The position numbers and the translations under genes were made by a program. Of a DNA stretch of 64,000 bases, positions 47,000 through 56,722 are shown in pieces. This DNA comes from Streptococcus sp. HPH0090 (GTDB taxonomy: Bacteria; Bacillota; Bacilli; Lactobacillales; Streptococcaceae). The stretch lies in NCBI RefSeq assembly GCF_000411475.1, contig NZ_KE150464.1:992001-1056000 (forward strand). The letters are read 5' to 3'. The notes below the pieces were generated by a model. That model made no database searches, was not told the DNA's origin, and saw only the letters and a list, made by a program, of their open reading frames with translations. Each line of letters opens with the position of its first letter. Position 1 is the stretch's first letter.

Positions 47000-47063
47000 C
47001 ACAACCTCCATCATATTCTCTCGCTGGTTTTTCTTTTCTTATTATACCACAAGGATTTGGATA

Positions 47064-47093
47064 AAAAAACTAGCAGTACAAGCCTGCTAGTTT
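47064..47093 (-). terminator. Terminator after the EcsC-like gene
   Basis: AAACTAGCAG (47067-47076) with CTGCTAGTTT (47084-47093) and a U-tract on the minus strand. Confidence 0.9.
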
Positions 47094-47100
47094 CTTCACA

Positions 47101-47880
47101 TTACTCTGCTTCGATAATTTCTGCTTCTTTTCGAATTGTTTCCACATCTCTTTGATATTGAACTTCGCTGTAATTGACTAGTTTGGATAATTCTCTTTGC
47201 AAACTTTTACCCATCGGTTTCATAGTTGTATAGGTTAAACCACCTGATACGATACCTCCTAGAATCGGGATACATTTGCCTAACCCTTTAGCAAAACCTC
47301 CCTTTGTCAGATTTACCCCAAAAATTTTCAAAACTTTTTCTAAAATGGGATACCACAAAGTCTTAGCTAAAGCCTTCTGGGGAACTGTCTTCATGACGTG
47401 TTTAGCAACTGAAACTCCACCAGATCGAAGGAGAGCTCCAGCACTATTGACTCCAAGCATAACTCCGAGATAGAGCAAGAGTGTATTTTTTGCTTCTTCA
47501 CTCAATTCATTTCGAGAAGCCCAAAGATCATCATAGCCATAAATATATCCTAATTCTTGCGCTAGTTTTAAGGAAAAAGCATAAAACTGAGCTACATCTG
47601 TTGGGATGGTGATTGCCAAAGCTAGACCACCTGGTATACCTGCAATTACAGAAGTACCACTTGCCAATAAGACATTATCCTTGATACAAGTATCAGCAAC
47701 TTTATCTAAAGCATCTTGAGACAATAAGGCTGTTGGACCCTCTTCTAATAATCTAGGAATATCCTTTGGATCCAATAATTTGGAAAATTTATCTACTAAA
47801 AATTTTGACCGATCAACTTTGACAACAGGGAGTTTCACGACTTGTTGCAATACTTGCAAAGCTACATCTTGTTTAGACAT
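47101..47880 (-). CDS. EcsC-like protein of unknown function
   Basis: 259 residues, tentatively placed in the EcsC family from the segment ASGTSVIAGIPGGLALAITIPTDVAQFYAFSLKLAQELGYIYGYDDLW (about 73-121), which combines a hydrophobic helix with the family's tyrosine/glycine pattern. A second glycine-rich hydrophobic stretch is GKCIPILGGIVSGGLTYTTMK. The ribosome-binding site is weak. It is not linked to the ecsAB genes elsewhere in the window. Function unknown. Confidence 0.6.
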   Translation of the reverse strand: MSKQDVALQVLQQVVKLPVVKVDRSKFLVDKFSKLLDPKDIPRLLEEGPTALLSQDALDKVADTCIKDNVLLASGTSVIAGIPGGLALAITIPTDVAQFYAFSLKLAQELGYIYGYDDLWASRNELSEEAKNTLLLYLGVMLGVNSAGALLRSGGVSVAKHVMKTVPQKALAKTLWYPILEKVLKIFGVNLTKGGFAKGLGKCIPILGGIVSGGLTYTTMKPMGKSLQRELSKLVNYSEVQYQRDVETIRKEAEIIEAE

Positions 47881-48009
47881 CTTGTTTTTTTCTCTTCTTC
47901 TATCAATTTTGAACTATATCATATCACATTTATTCTTGAAAAGAAATTTTCTGAACTCATTTTTTCTTGATAAGCTTTTAGTAAAGCAGAGTCCTCGTGT
48001 ATAAAATAA

Positions 48010-48032
48010 AAAAGAGGGTTCCCCCTCTTTCT
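48010..48032 (-). terminator. Terminator after rbfA
   Basis: AAAGAGGG and CCCTCTTT arms around TTCC, with a minus-strand U-tract, immediately beyond the BOX element. Confidence 0.85.
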
Positions 48033-48139
48033 TATACTCAATGAAAATCAAAGAGCAAACTAGGAAGCTAGCCGTAAGCTGTACTTGAGTACGGTAAGGC
48101 GACGCTGACGTAGTTTGAATTTGATTTTCGAAGAGTATT
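48033..48139 (-). repeat. BOX-type repeat element
   Basis: About 107 bp reading, on the minus strand, ATACTCTTCGAAAATCAAAT ... ACGTCAGCGTCGCC ... GATTTTCATTGAGTAT. It contains a near match to the BOXA1R typing sequence (GGTAAGGCGACGCTGACGTAG on the plus strand at 48099-48119). Length and ends suggest boxA joined to boxC without boxB. Its first bases overlap the rbfA stop codon (48138-48140). Confidence 0.9.
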
Positions 48140-48488
48140 AATTTTTATCCAGATTGCGTAGCATCTCGTCAATCTTGTTTCCATACTCGATGGATTCGTC
48201 TTTAACGAAAGTTAAGTCTGGAATTTTATACAATTTCAAATTGCGACCAAGTTCACGTTTGATGGTTCCAGTTGCTTTTTCAAGTCCGATTTGAGCTTTT
48301 TGATTATCTGAGGCAAGGTTACTCAAAATAGTGTAGTAGACCTTCGCTACAGACAAGTCGCCTAGCATCTGAACATCTGTGATGGTCACTCCTTGGACAC
48401 GTGGATCACGGACTTTCTTTTGTAAAATCTCATTGACTTCACGTTTGATTTCCATGCCCACACGGTCCGTACGGAAATGATTTGCCAT
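48138..48488 (-). CDS. rbfA: 30S ribosome-binding factor A
   Basis: 116-residue KH-fold protein assisting late 16S rRNA maturation and cold adaptation. Typical N-terminus [22 protein letters not shown] and [19 protein letters not shown]. Last gene of the rimP-nusA-infB operon, separated from infB by a 250-bp structured spacer. The BOX repeat starts at its stop codon. Confidence 0.97.
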   Translation of the reverse strand: MANHFRTDRVGMEIKREVNEILQKKVRDPRVQGVTITDVQMLGDLSVAKVYYTILSNLASDNQKAQIGLEKATGTIKRELGRNLKLYKIPDLTFVKDESIEYGNKIDEMLRNLDKN

Positions 48489-48738
48489 GCTATTCCTTCC
48501 TCTCTATTGAACCAAAAGCTAGGCCAGCAGACCTAGCTATTTTTAAACTTACTGATTTTCAGTTCAAATTGAAACGAAGTTCAGTTTGAACTCATCCGCT
48601 TCTTTCGCTGTGGTGAAAGTGATGGAACTGATTTATCCGTACCATCATAGGGGATTTTTGAGACCTCAGGCTCAAAAATAAGCAATGAAACCATCGGTTT
48701 GCTTGCGTCCCTCACCACCTAAGAAAGGAGCAAAAATC
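48489..48738 (-). other. Structured infB-rbfA spacer
   Basis: No gene. It contains several stem-loops: AGCTAGG/CCTAGCT (about 48512-48533), GTTCAAATTGAA with TTCAGTTTGAAC (48562-48573, 48580-48591, one mismatch), CTTTC/GAAAG (48602-48618 region), TGATGG/CCATCA (48620-48647 region), and TTTTTGAG/CTCAAAAA (48655-48662, 48671-48678). The last shares stem and loop with the grpE-dnaK spacer element. Confidence 0.6.
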
Positions 48739-51480
48739 TTATCTCTTAATTTCTTCCATGATGTAGGCCTCAATCACATCATCAGTCTTGATATCATTGT
48801 AGCCATCTATCATAAGACCACCTTCACGGCCGTTTGTAACTTCTTTGACGTCATCTTTATAGTGTTTCAAGCTTGCAAGTTCACCATCGTAAATAACGAC
48901 TCCGTCACGAATAACACGGACTTTAGAGTCACGGGTAACTTTACCGCTAGTAACCATAAATCCACCGATTGTTCCGACTTTAGATACCTTGAAGGTTTCA
49001 CGGATGATTGCTTCACCGATAACTTTTTCTTCGAATTCTGGATCAAGCATCCCTTTCATAGCTTCTTCCATCTCTTCGATAACCTTGTAGATAATGCTGT
49101 GAAGACGGATTTCTACATCGTCTGCTTCTGCTTGTTGACGAGCTTGTGGTGTAGGGCGTACGTTGAAACCAATGATAAAGGCATTTGAAGCTTCGGCAAG
49201 GGTGACGTCAGATTCATTGATCGCACCAACTGCTGAGTGAACGATGGTAACTTTTACACCTTCCACATCAATCTTTTGAAGGGAAGCAGCAAGAGCTTCA
49301 ACAGAACCTTGTACGTCGGCTTTGATAATGACATTAACAGACTTGAGTTCACCAGCTTTAAGAGTGTCAAAAAGGTTTTCAAGGCTGACACGTTGAGTAG
49401 CTTGACGTTGCTTCATAAGAGCACGTTTAGCACGTTCTTCACCAGCTGCACGAGCAGATTTTTCATCTTCATATACAGCAAAGTGGTCACCCGCCATTGG
49501 CGCTTCGTTTAGACCTGTAATAGATACTGGTGTTGATGGTCCAGCTACCTTCACACGACGTCCAAGGTCATTGGTCATGGCACGGACACGACCGAAGGTA
49601 TTTCCGACAACGATTGGGTCTTGAACGTTCAAGGTACCTTGTTGAACAAGAAGAGTTGCAACCGCACCTTTTCCTTTATCCAAGCGCGCTTCGATAACAG
49701 TACCGATGGCGCGAACTGTTGGGTCTGCTTTAAGTTCTTGGATTTCAGCCACAAGAAGAACAGTTTCCAAGAGTTCATCGATATTTTGGTTGAATTTAGC
49801 TGAGATCTCTACAAACTCAGAATCTCCACCCCAAGCTGTTGACATAACACCGTGTTCAGCCAATTCACCGATAACGCGCTCTGGGTTTGCACCTGGTTTA
49901 TCAATCTTGTTAATAGCTACGATAATTGGAACATTAGCTGCTTTTGAGTGGTTAATGGCTTCGATAGTCTGAGGCATAACCCCGTCATCTGCCGCTACGA
50001 CTAGGATAGTAATGTCGGTAACAGAAGCACCACGTGCACGCATGGAAGTAAAGGCCGCGTGTCCTGGTGTATCAAGGAAGGTAATCTTCTTACCATTTTC
50101 CTCAATCTGATAGGCACCGATATGCTGAGTGATACCACCAGCTTCTCCTGTCGCAACACGTGAATTACGTAGAGTATCCAAAAGGGTTGTTTTACCATGG
50201 TCAACGTGTCCCATGATAGTTACAACTGGTGGACGTTCAACCAACTCATCCTCATTCAGATAATCATCTTCTACGAAGAAACGTTCGATATCCGCATTGT
50301 CCACTTCTACCTTTTGTTTAGCTTCAATTCCGTAATCAACCATGAGGAGTTCGATTGTTTCTCCATCCAAAGATTGGTTTTGAGTGGCCATAACGCCCAT
50401 CATAAATAGTTTCTTAACAATCTCAGCTGGTTCACGTTTGATACGTTTTGCGATTTCCGCAACAGTCATACCATCTGTATACTCAAATTCTGTTGGCAAT
50501 TCATGGAATTTACGTTCTGTAATAGGTTTTGGAGCCTGATTACGATTGTTTTGTTTGTTGCCTTTTTTATTTTTCTTATTGTTATTCCAGTTACTATTTC
50601 TTTGATTTCTCACTTGATTCTGACTACTTCGATTCTTTTGTTGTTTTCTAGGACCATCTTCTTCACGATCGTAATCATCACGATCTTTGTCTGGTCGGGC
50701 TTGTTTTTTACGACGTGTATCCACTACAGGCTCTTTGACTACAGGAGCTACTTCAACCACTTGCTGAGTTTGTTCAGCTAGTTTAGCAGCTTCCTCAAAG
50801 ATTTCCTCTGGTTCTTTGCGTTTATTAGCTTGAGCAAAAGCTTCTTTAGCTGCTTGTGACTGTTTGAAACGTTCCTCGCTTGAGCGTGCGTATTCGGCAT
50901 TTTGTTCTGCCTTCAGGGCTGCAGCACGAGCCTTGAAATCAATACGTGGACCAGCTTGGTTCGGACGATTTTCCGCTTGTTGGCGACGATCATTGCCACG
51001 GTTTTGCTGACCTTGTTGTTTCTTCCCTTGATCATTAAAACGACGGTTGTCGCGGTTTCCTTGACCTGTTTTTCCACCATTACGGTTCTCATTTTTTTGA
51101 CGGTTCCCGTTTTGTTGTTGGTCGCGGTTGTTGCCCTTGTTTTGCTTGCGTCGCTCTGCTTGCTCTTTTGCACGAGCTTCACGCTCTGCCTTGAAGTTTC
51201 GGCTTTGTGGTCTAGCAGCTACTACTTTTTCTTCCTTAGGAGCTACTGGTGTTTCAGATTTCTTTTCCACCTTCGCTTCACTTGCTTTTGGCGCTACAGG
51301 TTTTGCTTCTGCTTTAGGAGCAGCAGGCTTAAAGCTAGCAACGATTTTTTCAGCAACATCAGCTTCAACGCTTGACGAGTGGCTCTTCACCTCCAAGCCC
51401 AACTCTTTTGCACGCGCTACAACTTCTTTACTTTCTTTTCCAAGTTCTTTTGCGATTTCGTACAATCTTTTCTTAGACAA
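48739..51480 (-). CDS. infB: Translation initiation factor IF-2
   Basis: GTPase that brings fMet-tRNA to the 30S subunit. 913 residues: IF2_N domain (1-50), a long charged Lys/Gln/Asn/Arg-rich linker (about 60-320), a second IF2_N-type domain ([25 protein letters not shown]), the G domain ([24 protein letters not shown]), and C-terminal domains. The start is TTG (51478-51480) with AGGAGG 7 nt upstream; an ATG between them is out of frame. Middle of the nusA operon. Confidence 0.97.
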   Translation of the reverse strand: MSKKRLYEIAKELGKESKEVVARAKELGLEVKSHSSSVEADVAEKIVASFKPAAPKAEAKPVAPKASEAKVEKKSETPVAPKEEKVVAARPQSRNFKAEREARAKEQAERRKQNKGNNRDQQQNGNRQKNENRNGGKTGQGNRDNRRFNDQGKKQQGQQNRGNDRRQQAENRPNQAGPRIDFKARAAALKAEQNAEYARSSEERFKQSQAAKEAFAQANKRKEPEEIFEEAAKLAEQTQQVVEVAPVVKEPVVDTRRKKQARPDKDRDDYDREEDGPRKQQKNRSSQNQVRNQRNSNWNNNKKNKKGNKQNNRNQAPKPITERKFHELPTEFEYTDGMTVAEIAKRIKREPAEIVKKLFMMGVMATQNQSLDGETIELLMVDYGIEAKQKVEVDNADIERFFVEDDYLNEDELVERPPVVTIMGHVDHGKTTLLDTLRNSRVATGEAGGITQHIGAYQIEENGKKITFLDTPGHAAFTSMRARGASVTDITILVVAADDGVMPQTIEAINHSKAANVPIIVAINKIDKPGANPERVIGELAEHGVMSTAWGGDSEFVEISAKFNQNIDELLETVLLVAEIQELKADPTVRAIGTVIEARLDKGKGAVATLLVQQGTLNVQDPIVVGNTFGRVRAMTNDLGRRVKVAGPSTPVSITGLNEAPMAGDHFAVYEDEKSARAAGEERAKRALMKQRQATQRVSLENLFDTLKAGELKSVNVIIKADVQGSVEALAASLQKIDVEGVKVTIVHSAVGAINESDVTLAEASNAFIIGFNVRPTPQARQQAEADDVEIRLHSIIYKVIEEMEEAMKGMLDPEFEEKVIGEAIIRETFKVSKVGTIGGFMVTSGKVTRDSKVRVIRDGVVIYDGELASLKHYKDDVKEVTNGREGGLMIDGYNDIKTDDVIEAYIMEEIKR

Positions 51481-51496
51481 ATCATGTCCTCCTCTT

Positions 51497-51796
51497 CTAT
51501 TCCATAAGAGACCTCATTTTCTTTGTAAATCCAGCATCTGTCACAGCTAAAACCTTTCTTGATTTCCCAACTGCTATGCTTAATTCCAGTGTTGAAAACA
51601 CGGTTATAACTTCTACTTGATAATAGTCACTTTTATCTTGAATCTTCTTGGTCAGATTGGGACCAGCATCATGGGCTAGAAAGACTAACTTAGCTTTCTG
51701 GTCTTGGATGGCCTTGACCACCAATTCCTCACCTGATATGATCCGACCTGCTCGTTGAGCAAGTCCCAAGAGATTACTTACTTTTTGCTTATTCAA
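51497..51796 (-). CDS. ylxQ: L7Ae-family ribosomal protein YlxQ
   Basis: 99-residue RNA-binding protein of the L7Ae/L30e fold ([41 protein letters not shown]). It is always found between ylxR and infB. The start is TTG, overlapping the ylxR stop; no better start exists in frame. Confidence 0.95.
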   Translation of the reverse strand: MNKQKVSNLLGLAQRAGRIISGEELVVKAIQDQKAKLVFLAHDAGPNLTKKIQDKSDYYQVEVITVFSTLELSIAVGKSRKVLAVTDAGFTKKMRSLME

Positions 51797-52082
51797 GTCC
51801 TAACTCTCTTCTTTTTACTTTGTGATCAACATAAGCGATCAACTCGTCATAAAAACTTTCTTCAACTTCCATGTTAAAGCTACGGTTAAAGACTTTTTTC
51901 TTTTTAGCCTCTAGGGCCTCTGCATTGTCTAGCTTGATATAAGCGCCACGGCCATTAGCCTTGCCTGTCGGATCGATAAAGACTTCGCCTTCTTTGTTCT
52001 TGACAATACGGAGCAAATCACGTTTATCAATCACTTCGTTGGAAACAACAGACTTGCGCAAAGGGATTTTTCTTGTTTTCAT
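51789..52082 (-). CDS. ylxR: YlxR-family RNA-binding protein
   Basis: 97 residues with basic RNA-binding surface and the family patterns RKIPLRKSVVSNEVIDKRDLLRIVK and DPTGKANGRGAYI. It lies between nusA and ylxQ. AGGAGGGA precedes the ATG. Confidence 0.95.
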   Translation of the reverse strand: MKTRKIPLRKSVVSNEVIDKRDLLRIVKNKEGEVFIDPTGKANGRGAYIKLDNAEALEAKKKKVFNRSFNMEVEESFYDELIAYVDHKVKRRELGLE

Positions 52083-52103
52083 CTTTCCCTCCTCTTGCAG
52101 CTT

Positions 52104-53240
52104 TTATTCTTCTGTCAATTCGTCTGCGTCAGCGAAATCAACTTGACCGGCTTCTTCCATTGCTTCAAATTCACTTGCAGACTTGATATCGATACGGTAT
52201 CCAGTCAAGTGAGCTGCCAAGCGAACGTTTTGTCCACGACGACCGATTGCAAGAGAAAGTTTGTTATCTGGTACAACAACCAAGGCACGCTTGCTGTCGT
52301 TTTCATCAAAGATAACTTGGTCAACTTCTGCAGGAGCAATAGCATTGTAGATAAATTCAGCTGGATCTGCTACCCACTCGATAACATCGATATTTTCTTC
52401 TACAGGTACCATGCGGTCGCTCTTAGCATCGTAACGAGCTGGGTGGAATTTGCTAGTGATTTTCTTAATGTTTGCACCACCGCGTCCTACGATTGTTCCG
52501 ATAGCATCCACATTTGGATTGTGACTACGAACTGCAACCTTGGTACGGTCACCCGCTTCACGAGCCACACTCATGATTTCAACAGTTCCATCGTATACTT
52601 CTGGAATTTCTTGTTCCATCAAACGTTTGATCATTTCTGGATGGCTACGGCTAACAAAGACGTTAACACCACGAGGGTTGTCTTCAACTTTGTAGACATA
52701 AACTTCGATACGATCATGAGAAGCAAAAACTTCTCCAGGAATTTGGTCTTGTTTTGACAATTGAGCTTCGATGCTGCCAAGGTTGACATAGATGAAACGG
52801 TTGTCAAAGCGTTCTACTGTACCTGACATGATTTCTTGTTCATGTTCTTTGTATGTATTGTAGGTAATGGCACGTGTTTGCTTGCGCATTTTTTCCATGA
52901 TGGTTTGTTTCGCAGACTGAGCCGCTACACGACCAAACTCTCCTGGTGCTTCTTCAAATTTGATTTTGTCACCAAGCTCATAGGCTGAATTAATGGCAAG
53001 AGCATCTTTCAAGCTGATTTCCAAACGGCTATCAAATACTTCATCAACAACTTCGCGGACAGTGTAGACTGTAAAGTCGCCTGTTTTTTCGTTGAAGTCG
53101 ATAGCTACGCTATCTGATTGACCATAGCGTCTACGATAAGCAGAACGAAGTGATTCTACTACTGCGTCGATGATATCTTCTTTCTTGATTCCCTTGTCTT
53201 CTTCCAAAATGCGGAAGGCCTCTAGCATTTCTTTACTCAT
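52104..53240 (-). CDS. nusA: Transcription termination/antitermination protein NusA
   Basis: Binds RNA polymerase and nascent RNA to control pausing and termination. 378 residues: N-terminal polymerase-binding domain, S1 (EIMSGTVERFDNRFIYVNLG), KH1 (AVRSHNPNVDAIGTIVGRGGANIKKI) and KH2 (LSLAIGRRGQNVRLAAHLTGY). It lacks the acidic C-terminal repeats of the E. coli protein, as is normal in firmicutes. Confidence 0.97.
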   Translation of the reverse strand: MSKEMLEAFRILEEDKGIKKEDIIDAVVESLRSAYRRRYGQSDSVAIDFNEKTGDFTVYTVREVVDEVFDSRLEISLKDALAINSAYELGDKIKFEEAPGEFGRVAAQSAKQTIMEKMRKQTRAITYNTYKEHEQEIMSGTVERFDNRFIYVNLGSIEAQLSKQDQIPGEVFASHDRIEVYVYKVEDNPRGVNVFVSRSHPEMIKRLMEQEIPEVYDGTVEIMSVAREAGDRTKVAVRSHNPNVDAIGTIVGRGGANIKKITSKFHPARYDAKSDRMVPVEENIDVIEWVADPAEFIYNAIAPAEVDQVIFDENDSKRALVVVPDNKLSLAIGRRGQNVRLAAHLTGYRIDIKSASEFEAMEEAGQVDFADADELTEE

Positions 53241-53282
53241 GTTCTTTTTACTTTTGAATTTTCAAAAGCTATCCTTTCTTTT

Positions 53283-53762
53283 CTATAATTTTACTGCTAA
53301 ACGTGCTTTTGATACCAAGTTATATGGAATTTGGACTGTCTTCTTGCGCGTTTTATCCATATATTCCATTGTCAACTCATCCTCTTCAAAGGACAATAAG
53401 GTTCCTTCAAAAACCTTTTGCTTATCGATGGCTTGGTAGAGCCCGACATGGATGTATTTCCCGACCGCTCCAGCGACTGCTTCCTTGGTTTTCAAAGGAC
53501 GCTCCAATCCTGGACTGGTAATTTCTAGGAAATATTGTTCTGGGAAGGGATCCGGCTTGATAGTATCTAGGACAGGACTGATAATTTCAGTCAAGTCTGC
53601 TGTATCATTCAAGGTGATTCCTTCAGGCTTGTCTACAAAAATACTAAGAATCATGTCACTGCCAATCTTTCCATACTCGATATCCACGAGTTCGAAAGGC
53701 GCTTCAATGACAGGTTCTACGACTTCTCTGACTAATTCAACGATCGTTGCGATTGCGTCCAC
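53283..53762 (-). CDS. rimP: Ribosome maturation factor RimP
   Basis: 159 residues needed for 30S maturation ([45 protein letters not shown]). I use the GTG at 53760-53762. The family begins here, but GAGGAG abuts the codon with no normal spacing, so initiation may be inefficient. The open frame continues upstream into the promoter. First gene of the nusA-infB operon. Confidence 0.9.
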   Translation of the reverse strand: MDAIATIVELVREVVEPVIEAPFELVDIEYGKIGSDMILSIFVDKPEGITLNDTADLTEIISPVLDTIKPDPFPEQYFLEITSPGLERPLKTKEAVAGAVGKYIHVGLYQAIDKQKVFEGTLLSFEEDELTMEYMDKTRKKTVQIPYNLVSKARLAVKL

Positions 53763-53767
53763 CTCCT

Positions 53768-53851
53768 CATAAGCAAGAGGCGAAGATATCTCCCCGCCTC
53801 TCTTTCTTATATTCTTGTTATTAGTATAGCACAAATCAATCAAACCTGCAA
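53768..53851 (-). promoter_or_regulatory. rimP operon promoter and leader hairpin
   Basis: Minus-strand -35 TTGCAG (53846-53851), 17-bp spacer, and extended -10 TGCTATACT (hexamer 53823-53828). The leader carries AGAGGCG/CGCCTCT arms (about 53774-53800) just before the GTG start. Confidence 0.7.
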
Positions 53852-53927
53852 GGATTTGACCTTTTTACAACCAATAGAAGGCTTTCCTTCAAAGGTTTCT
53901 GTATGATTTTATAAATGACGCTTCCTT

Positions 53928-55079
53928 TTACTGTGATGTTTCGAATAATCCTAAGTCATATTTCCAAGCTAAAATACGTCTCACAGACTCATCAATCCGT
54001 TCTTCTGTCAAATCCCCAGAAGAAACTTTCTTTAATAGATAAGGAATCTGAGTTTGGTAGGAAGACCCTAAAATCAAATCATTGCCTGCTAAAATTACTT
54101 GAAGCGCAGCTTCATCCTGACTGACAAAGTCGGCTAACCCTGCCATGTCTAAATCATCCGTCATTATAACGCCTTTAAAATTCAGTTCCTTGCGAAGAAT
54201 GTCATTGATTTTCGGCGAGATAGATGATGGCACTGTATCAATTTTAGATAGGATATTGTGAGAAACTAAAACACTATCCGCCCCTGCATCTATCCCAGCT
54301 TGAAAGGGTAAAAAATCTGCCTGTCTTAATTCATCTAGGGAGCGATTGTCTCGGATAATAGCAGTATGACTGTCTCCATTATCACCATATCCCGGAAAAT
54401 GCTTCAAGGTTGAACCGACCTTATTCTTTTGAAGTTCTTCTACAACTTGCTTAACATAACTTGCAGTTGTTTGGGCATCTTGTCCGATGGTCCGGTCATA
54501 AATAAAAGCTGATGGATCAGTTGCAAGATCCGCAACTGGAAAGAGCCCAGCATTGATCCCAACAGATTTTAGCACCTCGGCCTTCTGCCTAGTATCAGAA
54601 AGGATTGCCTCCATTCCTCCTTGTTGATAAAGTGTCATAGGAGATTGGAAAGGAGTATCTAAAATCGAACTGATACGAGTTACTGTTCCTCCTTCTTCAT
54701 CGGAACCAATTAACAATGGTGTTTTGGAAGCGGCCTGGTAGCGATTTGTCAAAGCCTTCATATTCTCTATGGTTTGGCCCTCAAAATCCCTCCCGAATAA
54801 GATATAACCAGACAAATGATAGGACTGAAGATCTTCTATCTGATGATTATCGGGAACTCTAGCCCAGAATAACTGTCCTACTTTCTCTTCCAAGGTCATC
54901 TTGGCCAATCTGTCTTCAATAACCTTATTTTTTTCTACATCACTGGCTTGACTAGTTCTATCAACTTTGTCTACTTGTGCCTCTTCTTGTCTACGATGTT
55001 GATGGTCAGAAAAAATCAAACCACCTATCACAAGGAGAAAGAAAAGATAGACTACAACAGGTTTTATGCTTCTTCTCAT
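53928..55079 (-). CDS. Glycoside hydrolase family 3 protein (NagZ-like)
   Basis: 383 residues from the ATG at 55077-55079: an N-terminal membrane anchor (about 5-24), a charged spacer, then a GH3 catalytic barrel with KHFPGYGDNGDSHT (His/Asp of the NagZ loop), IGSDEEGGTVTRI and the probable nucleophile in GVIMTDDLDMAGL. Such enzymes remove beta-linked N-acetylglucosamine; an extracellular anchored position suggests action on wall or host glycans. Substrate is not proven. A -10 lies 9 nt before the ATG. Confidence 0.85.
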   Translation of the reverse strand: MRRSIKPVVVYLFFLLVIGGLIFSDHQHRRQEEAQVDKVDRTSQASDVEKNKVIEDRLAKMTLEEKVGQLFWARVPDNHQIEDLQSYHLSGYILFGRDFEGQTIENMKALTNRYQAASKTPLLIGSDEEGGTVTRISSILDTPFQSPMTLYQQGGMEAILSDTRQKAEVLKSVGINAGLFPVADLATDPSAFIYDRTIGQDAQTTASYVKQVVEELQKNKVGSTLKHFPGYGDNGDSHTAIIRDNRSLDELRQADFLPFQAGIDAGADSVLVSHNILSKIDTVPSSISPKINDILRKELNFKGVIMTDDLDMAGLADFVSQDEAALQVILAGNDLILGSSYQTQIPYLLKKVSSGDLTEERIDESVRRILAWKYDLGLFETSQ

Positions 55080-55088
55080 AACCCCATC

Positions 55089-55097
55089 ATTATACCA
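55089..55097 (-). promoter_or_regulatory. Extended -10 of the GH3 gene
   Basis: Minus-strand TGGTATAAT (hexamer 55089-55094) with no clear -35. The predicted start is only about 3 nt before the ATG. Confidence 0.55.
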
Positions 55098-55141
55098 CTT
55101 ATCAGGGCACAAGTACACACTTATCAAAATTCCAAATCTAT

Positions 55142-55191
55142 AAAAAAACTCAAGGATTCAGTCCTGTCCAAGACAGAACTAAATCCTTGAG
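55142..55191 (-). terminator. Terminator after ccrZ-trmB
   Basis: 20-nt arms (55149-55168 and 55172-55191) pair fully when two G-U pairs are allowed, with a 3-nt loop and a U7 tract on the minus strand. Confidence 0.92.
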
Positions 55192-55248
55192 ATGCATATT
55201 TACATTATATTTGAGTGAACGACAGTTTCTCACTAACAAGTCTTTACA

Positions 55249-55884
55249 TTAAAACTGAGCTTCAACTCGGTAGATGACTTGACCCTTGCTTGAGAACTTT
55301 TGCTCATACTCAGTCATGACATTTCCTTCAAAATCACTAGCATGCAAATCTAGCCAAACGCCATTGAGTTTCATACCATATTGTGAAAAGCTCACTAAGC
55401 TATATTCAAACAAGCCACGATTATCTGTCTTGAAATGAATTTCACCGTGTTCAGGTAAGATTCGTTTGAAAGTATCCAAGAAGCTCTTATAAGTCAAACG
55501 ACGCTTCTCATGGCGTTTTTTAGGCCATGGATCCGAGAAATTCAAATATAAGCGGTCAATTTCACCATCTTCAAAATAATTGGTCAATTCTGAACCATCA
55601 ACCCATAGAAGTTTGATATTTGGAACTCCAACTTCTAATACCTTGTCCAAAGCATAGCTTAATACAGACTTCTGAATGTCAATCCCGATATAGTTGATGT
55701 CAGGGTTTTGTTTGGCCATTCCTGTTACGAAAGCACCTTTGCCGCTACCCACCTCTACATGGATTGGATTGTCATTGCCAAATAAATCTCGCCACTTTCC
55801 TTTAGCCTCTGTGGGATTTAAAACAACGTACTGCGGATTAGCCTCTAACAGTTCTGTTGCACCTTTACGATTTCTAACTCTCAT
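55249..55884 (-). CDS. trmB: tRNA (guanine-46-N7)-methyltransferase
   Basis: SAM-dependent enzyme of 211 residues: [30 protein letters not shown] (SAM motif I), [19 protein letters not shown], and [13 protein letters not shown]. Overlaps ccrZ by 4 bp (ATGA). Confidence 0.97.
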   Translation of the reverse strand: MRVRNRKGATELLEANPQYVVLNPTEAKGKWRDLFGNDNPIHVEVGSGKGAFVTGMAKQNPDINYIGIDIQKSVLSYALDKVLEVGVPNIKLLWVDGSELTNYFEDGEIDRLYLNFSDPWPKKRHEKRRLTYKSFLDTFKRILPEHGEIHFKTDNRGLFEYSLVSFSQYGMKLNGVWLDLHASDFEGNVMTEYEQKFSSKGQVIYRVEAQF

Positions 55885-56675
55885 TTTTTCTTTCCATACT
55901 TATCTCGGAAGCTACGCAAAGCATAGATTTCCCGATTTACATTATCCAAATCTTGATTTTCATAGTATTTAGTAATGAGGCTCAAAAATGACAGTTGAGC
56001 GTACCAATATAACTTATTCAAGACAGTTTGATTATACTTATAGCCATAATTAGTTAGCCACTCTTGCCATTGAAACTCTGGAATATAGTGACAGAGCAGA
56101 TAGGCCACATCAAACATACGATCAGTCAAGCGAACGGAATCCCAATCTACTAAATAAATCAAGCCACTTTCTGTCTCAAACCAGTTGCTATGACGGACAT
56201 CCCCATGGACTATAGTTGCATAATCTTCTCTAAAGCCAGGAAGATTTTCACGCAAATCACCTAAAACCATACGTAGATACTGGTTGTTTTTTAAAGCATC
56301 CGGAGCCTTGTTTACCCATGACTGAAGTAAATCCGAAGGTGTTTCCATTGCATATCCCAAGCGTGTCAACTGGGTCATTAAGGGACGTGAACGGTGTAAA
56401 CGTGTCAAAATATCGATAATTTGTTTACGGTTCATATCGCTTGGCGTCAAAATTTTTCCTGCCAACCACTCCTGAGCGGACATATCACGGCCGTCTGGTA
56501 AACGACGGCTCCAGAGTAATTGTGGTGCAATTTGCTCTCTAGCTAAACCAGGCAGGATTGGAGAAGTATTCATTTTTATAAAAACACGTTTTCCATCAGG
56601 ATAACTTCCCATATAAGCTTTCCCGCTCTTCCCAGATATCGGGGTTAGCGTTAGCTCAATATCACCCAAGTCCAT
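55881..56675 (-). CDS. ccrZ: Cell-cycle regulator CcrZ (phosphotransferase-like)
   Basis: 264-residue choline/aminoglycoside-kinase-like fold: [18 protein letters not shown], catalytic loop [15 protein letters not shown] (HxDxxxxN), and metal-binding [21 protein letters not shown]. In pneumococcus the gene beside trmB is ccrZ, which links division (FtsZ) to DnaA-driven replication initiation and is a nucleoside-type kinase. Family, length and context match. Confidence 0.9.
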   Translation of the reverse strand: MDLGDIELTLTPISGKSGKAYMGSYPDGKRVFIKMNTSPILPGLAREQIAPQLLWSRRLPDGRDMSAQEWLAGKILTPSDMNRKQIIDILTRLHRSRPLMTQLTRLGYAMETPSDLLQSWVNKAPDALKNNQYLRMVLGDLRENLPGFREDYATIVHGDVRHSNWFETESGLIYLVDWDSVRLTDRMFDVAYLLCHYIPEFQWQEWLTNYGYKYNQTVLNKLYWYAQLSFLSLITKYYENQDLDNVNREIYALRSFRDKYGKKK

Positions 56676-56722
56676 TTCTTTCCTCCGAATAAAGTTTCCT
56701 TATTATTCTACTAATTTTTATG

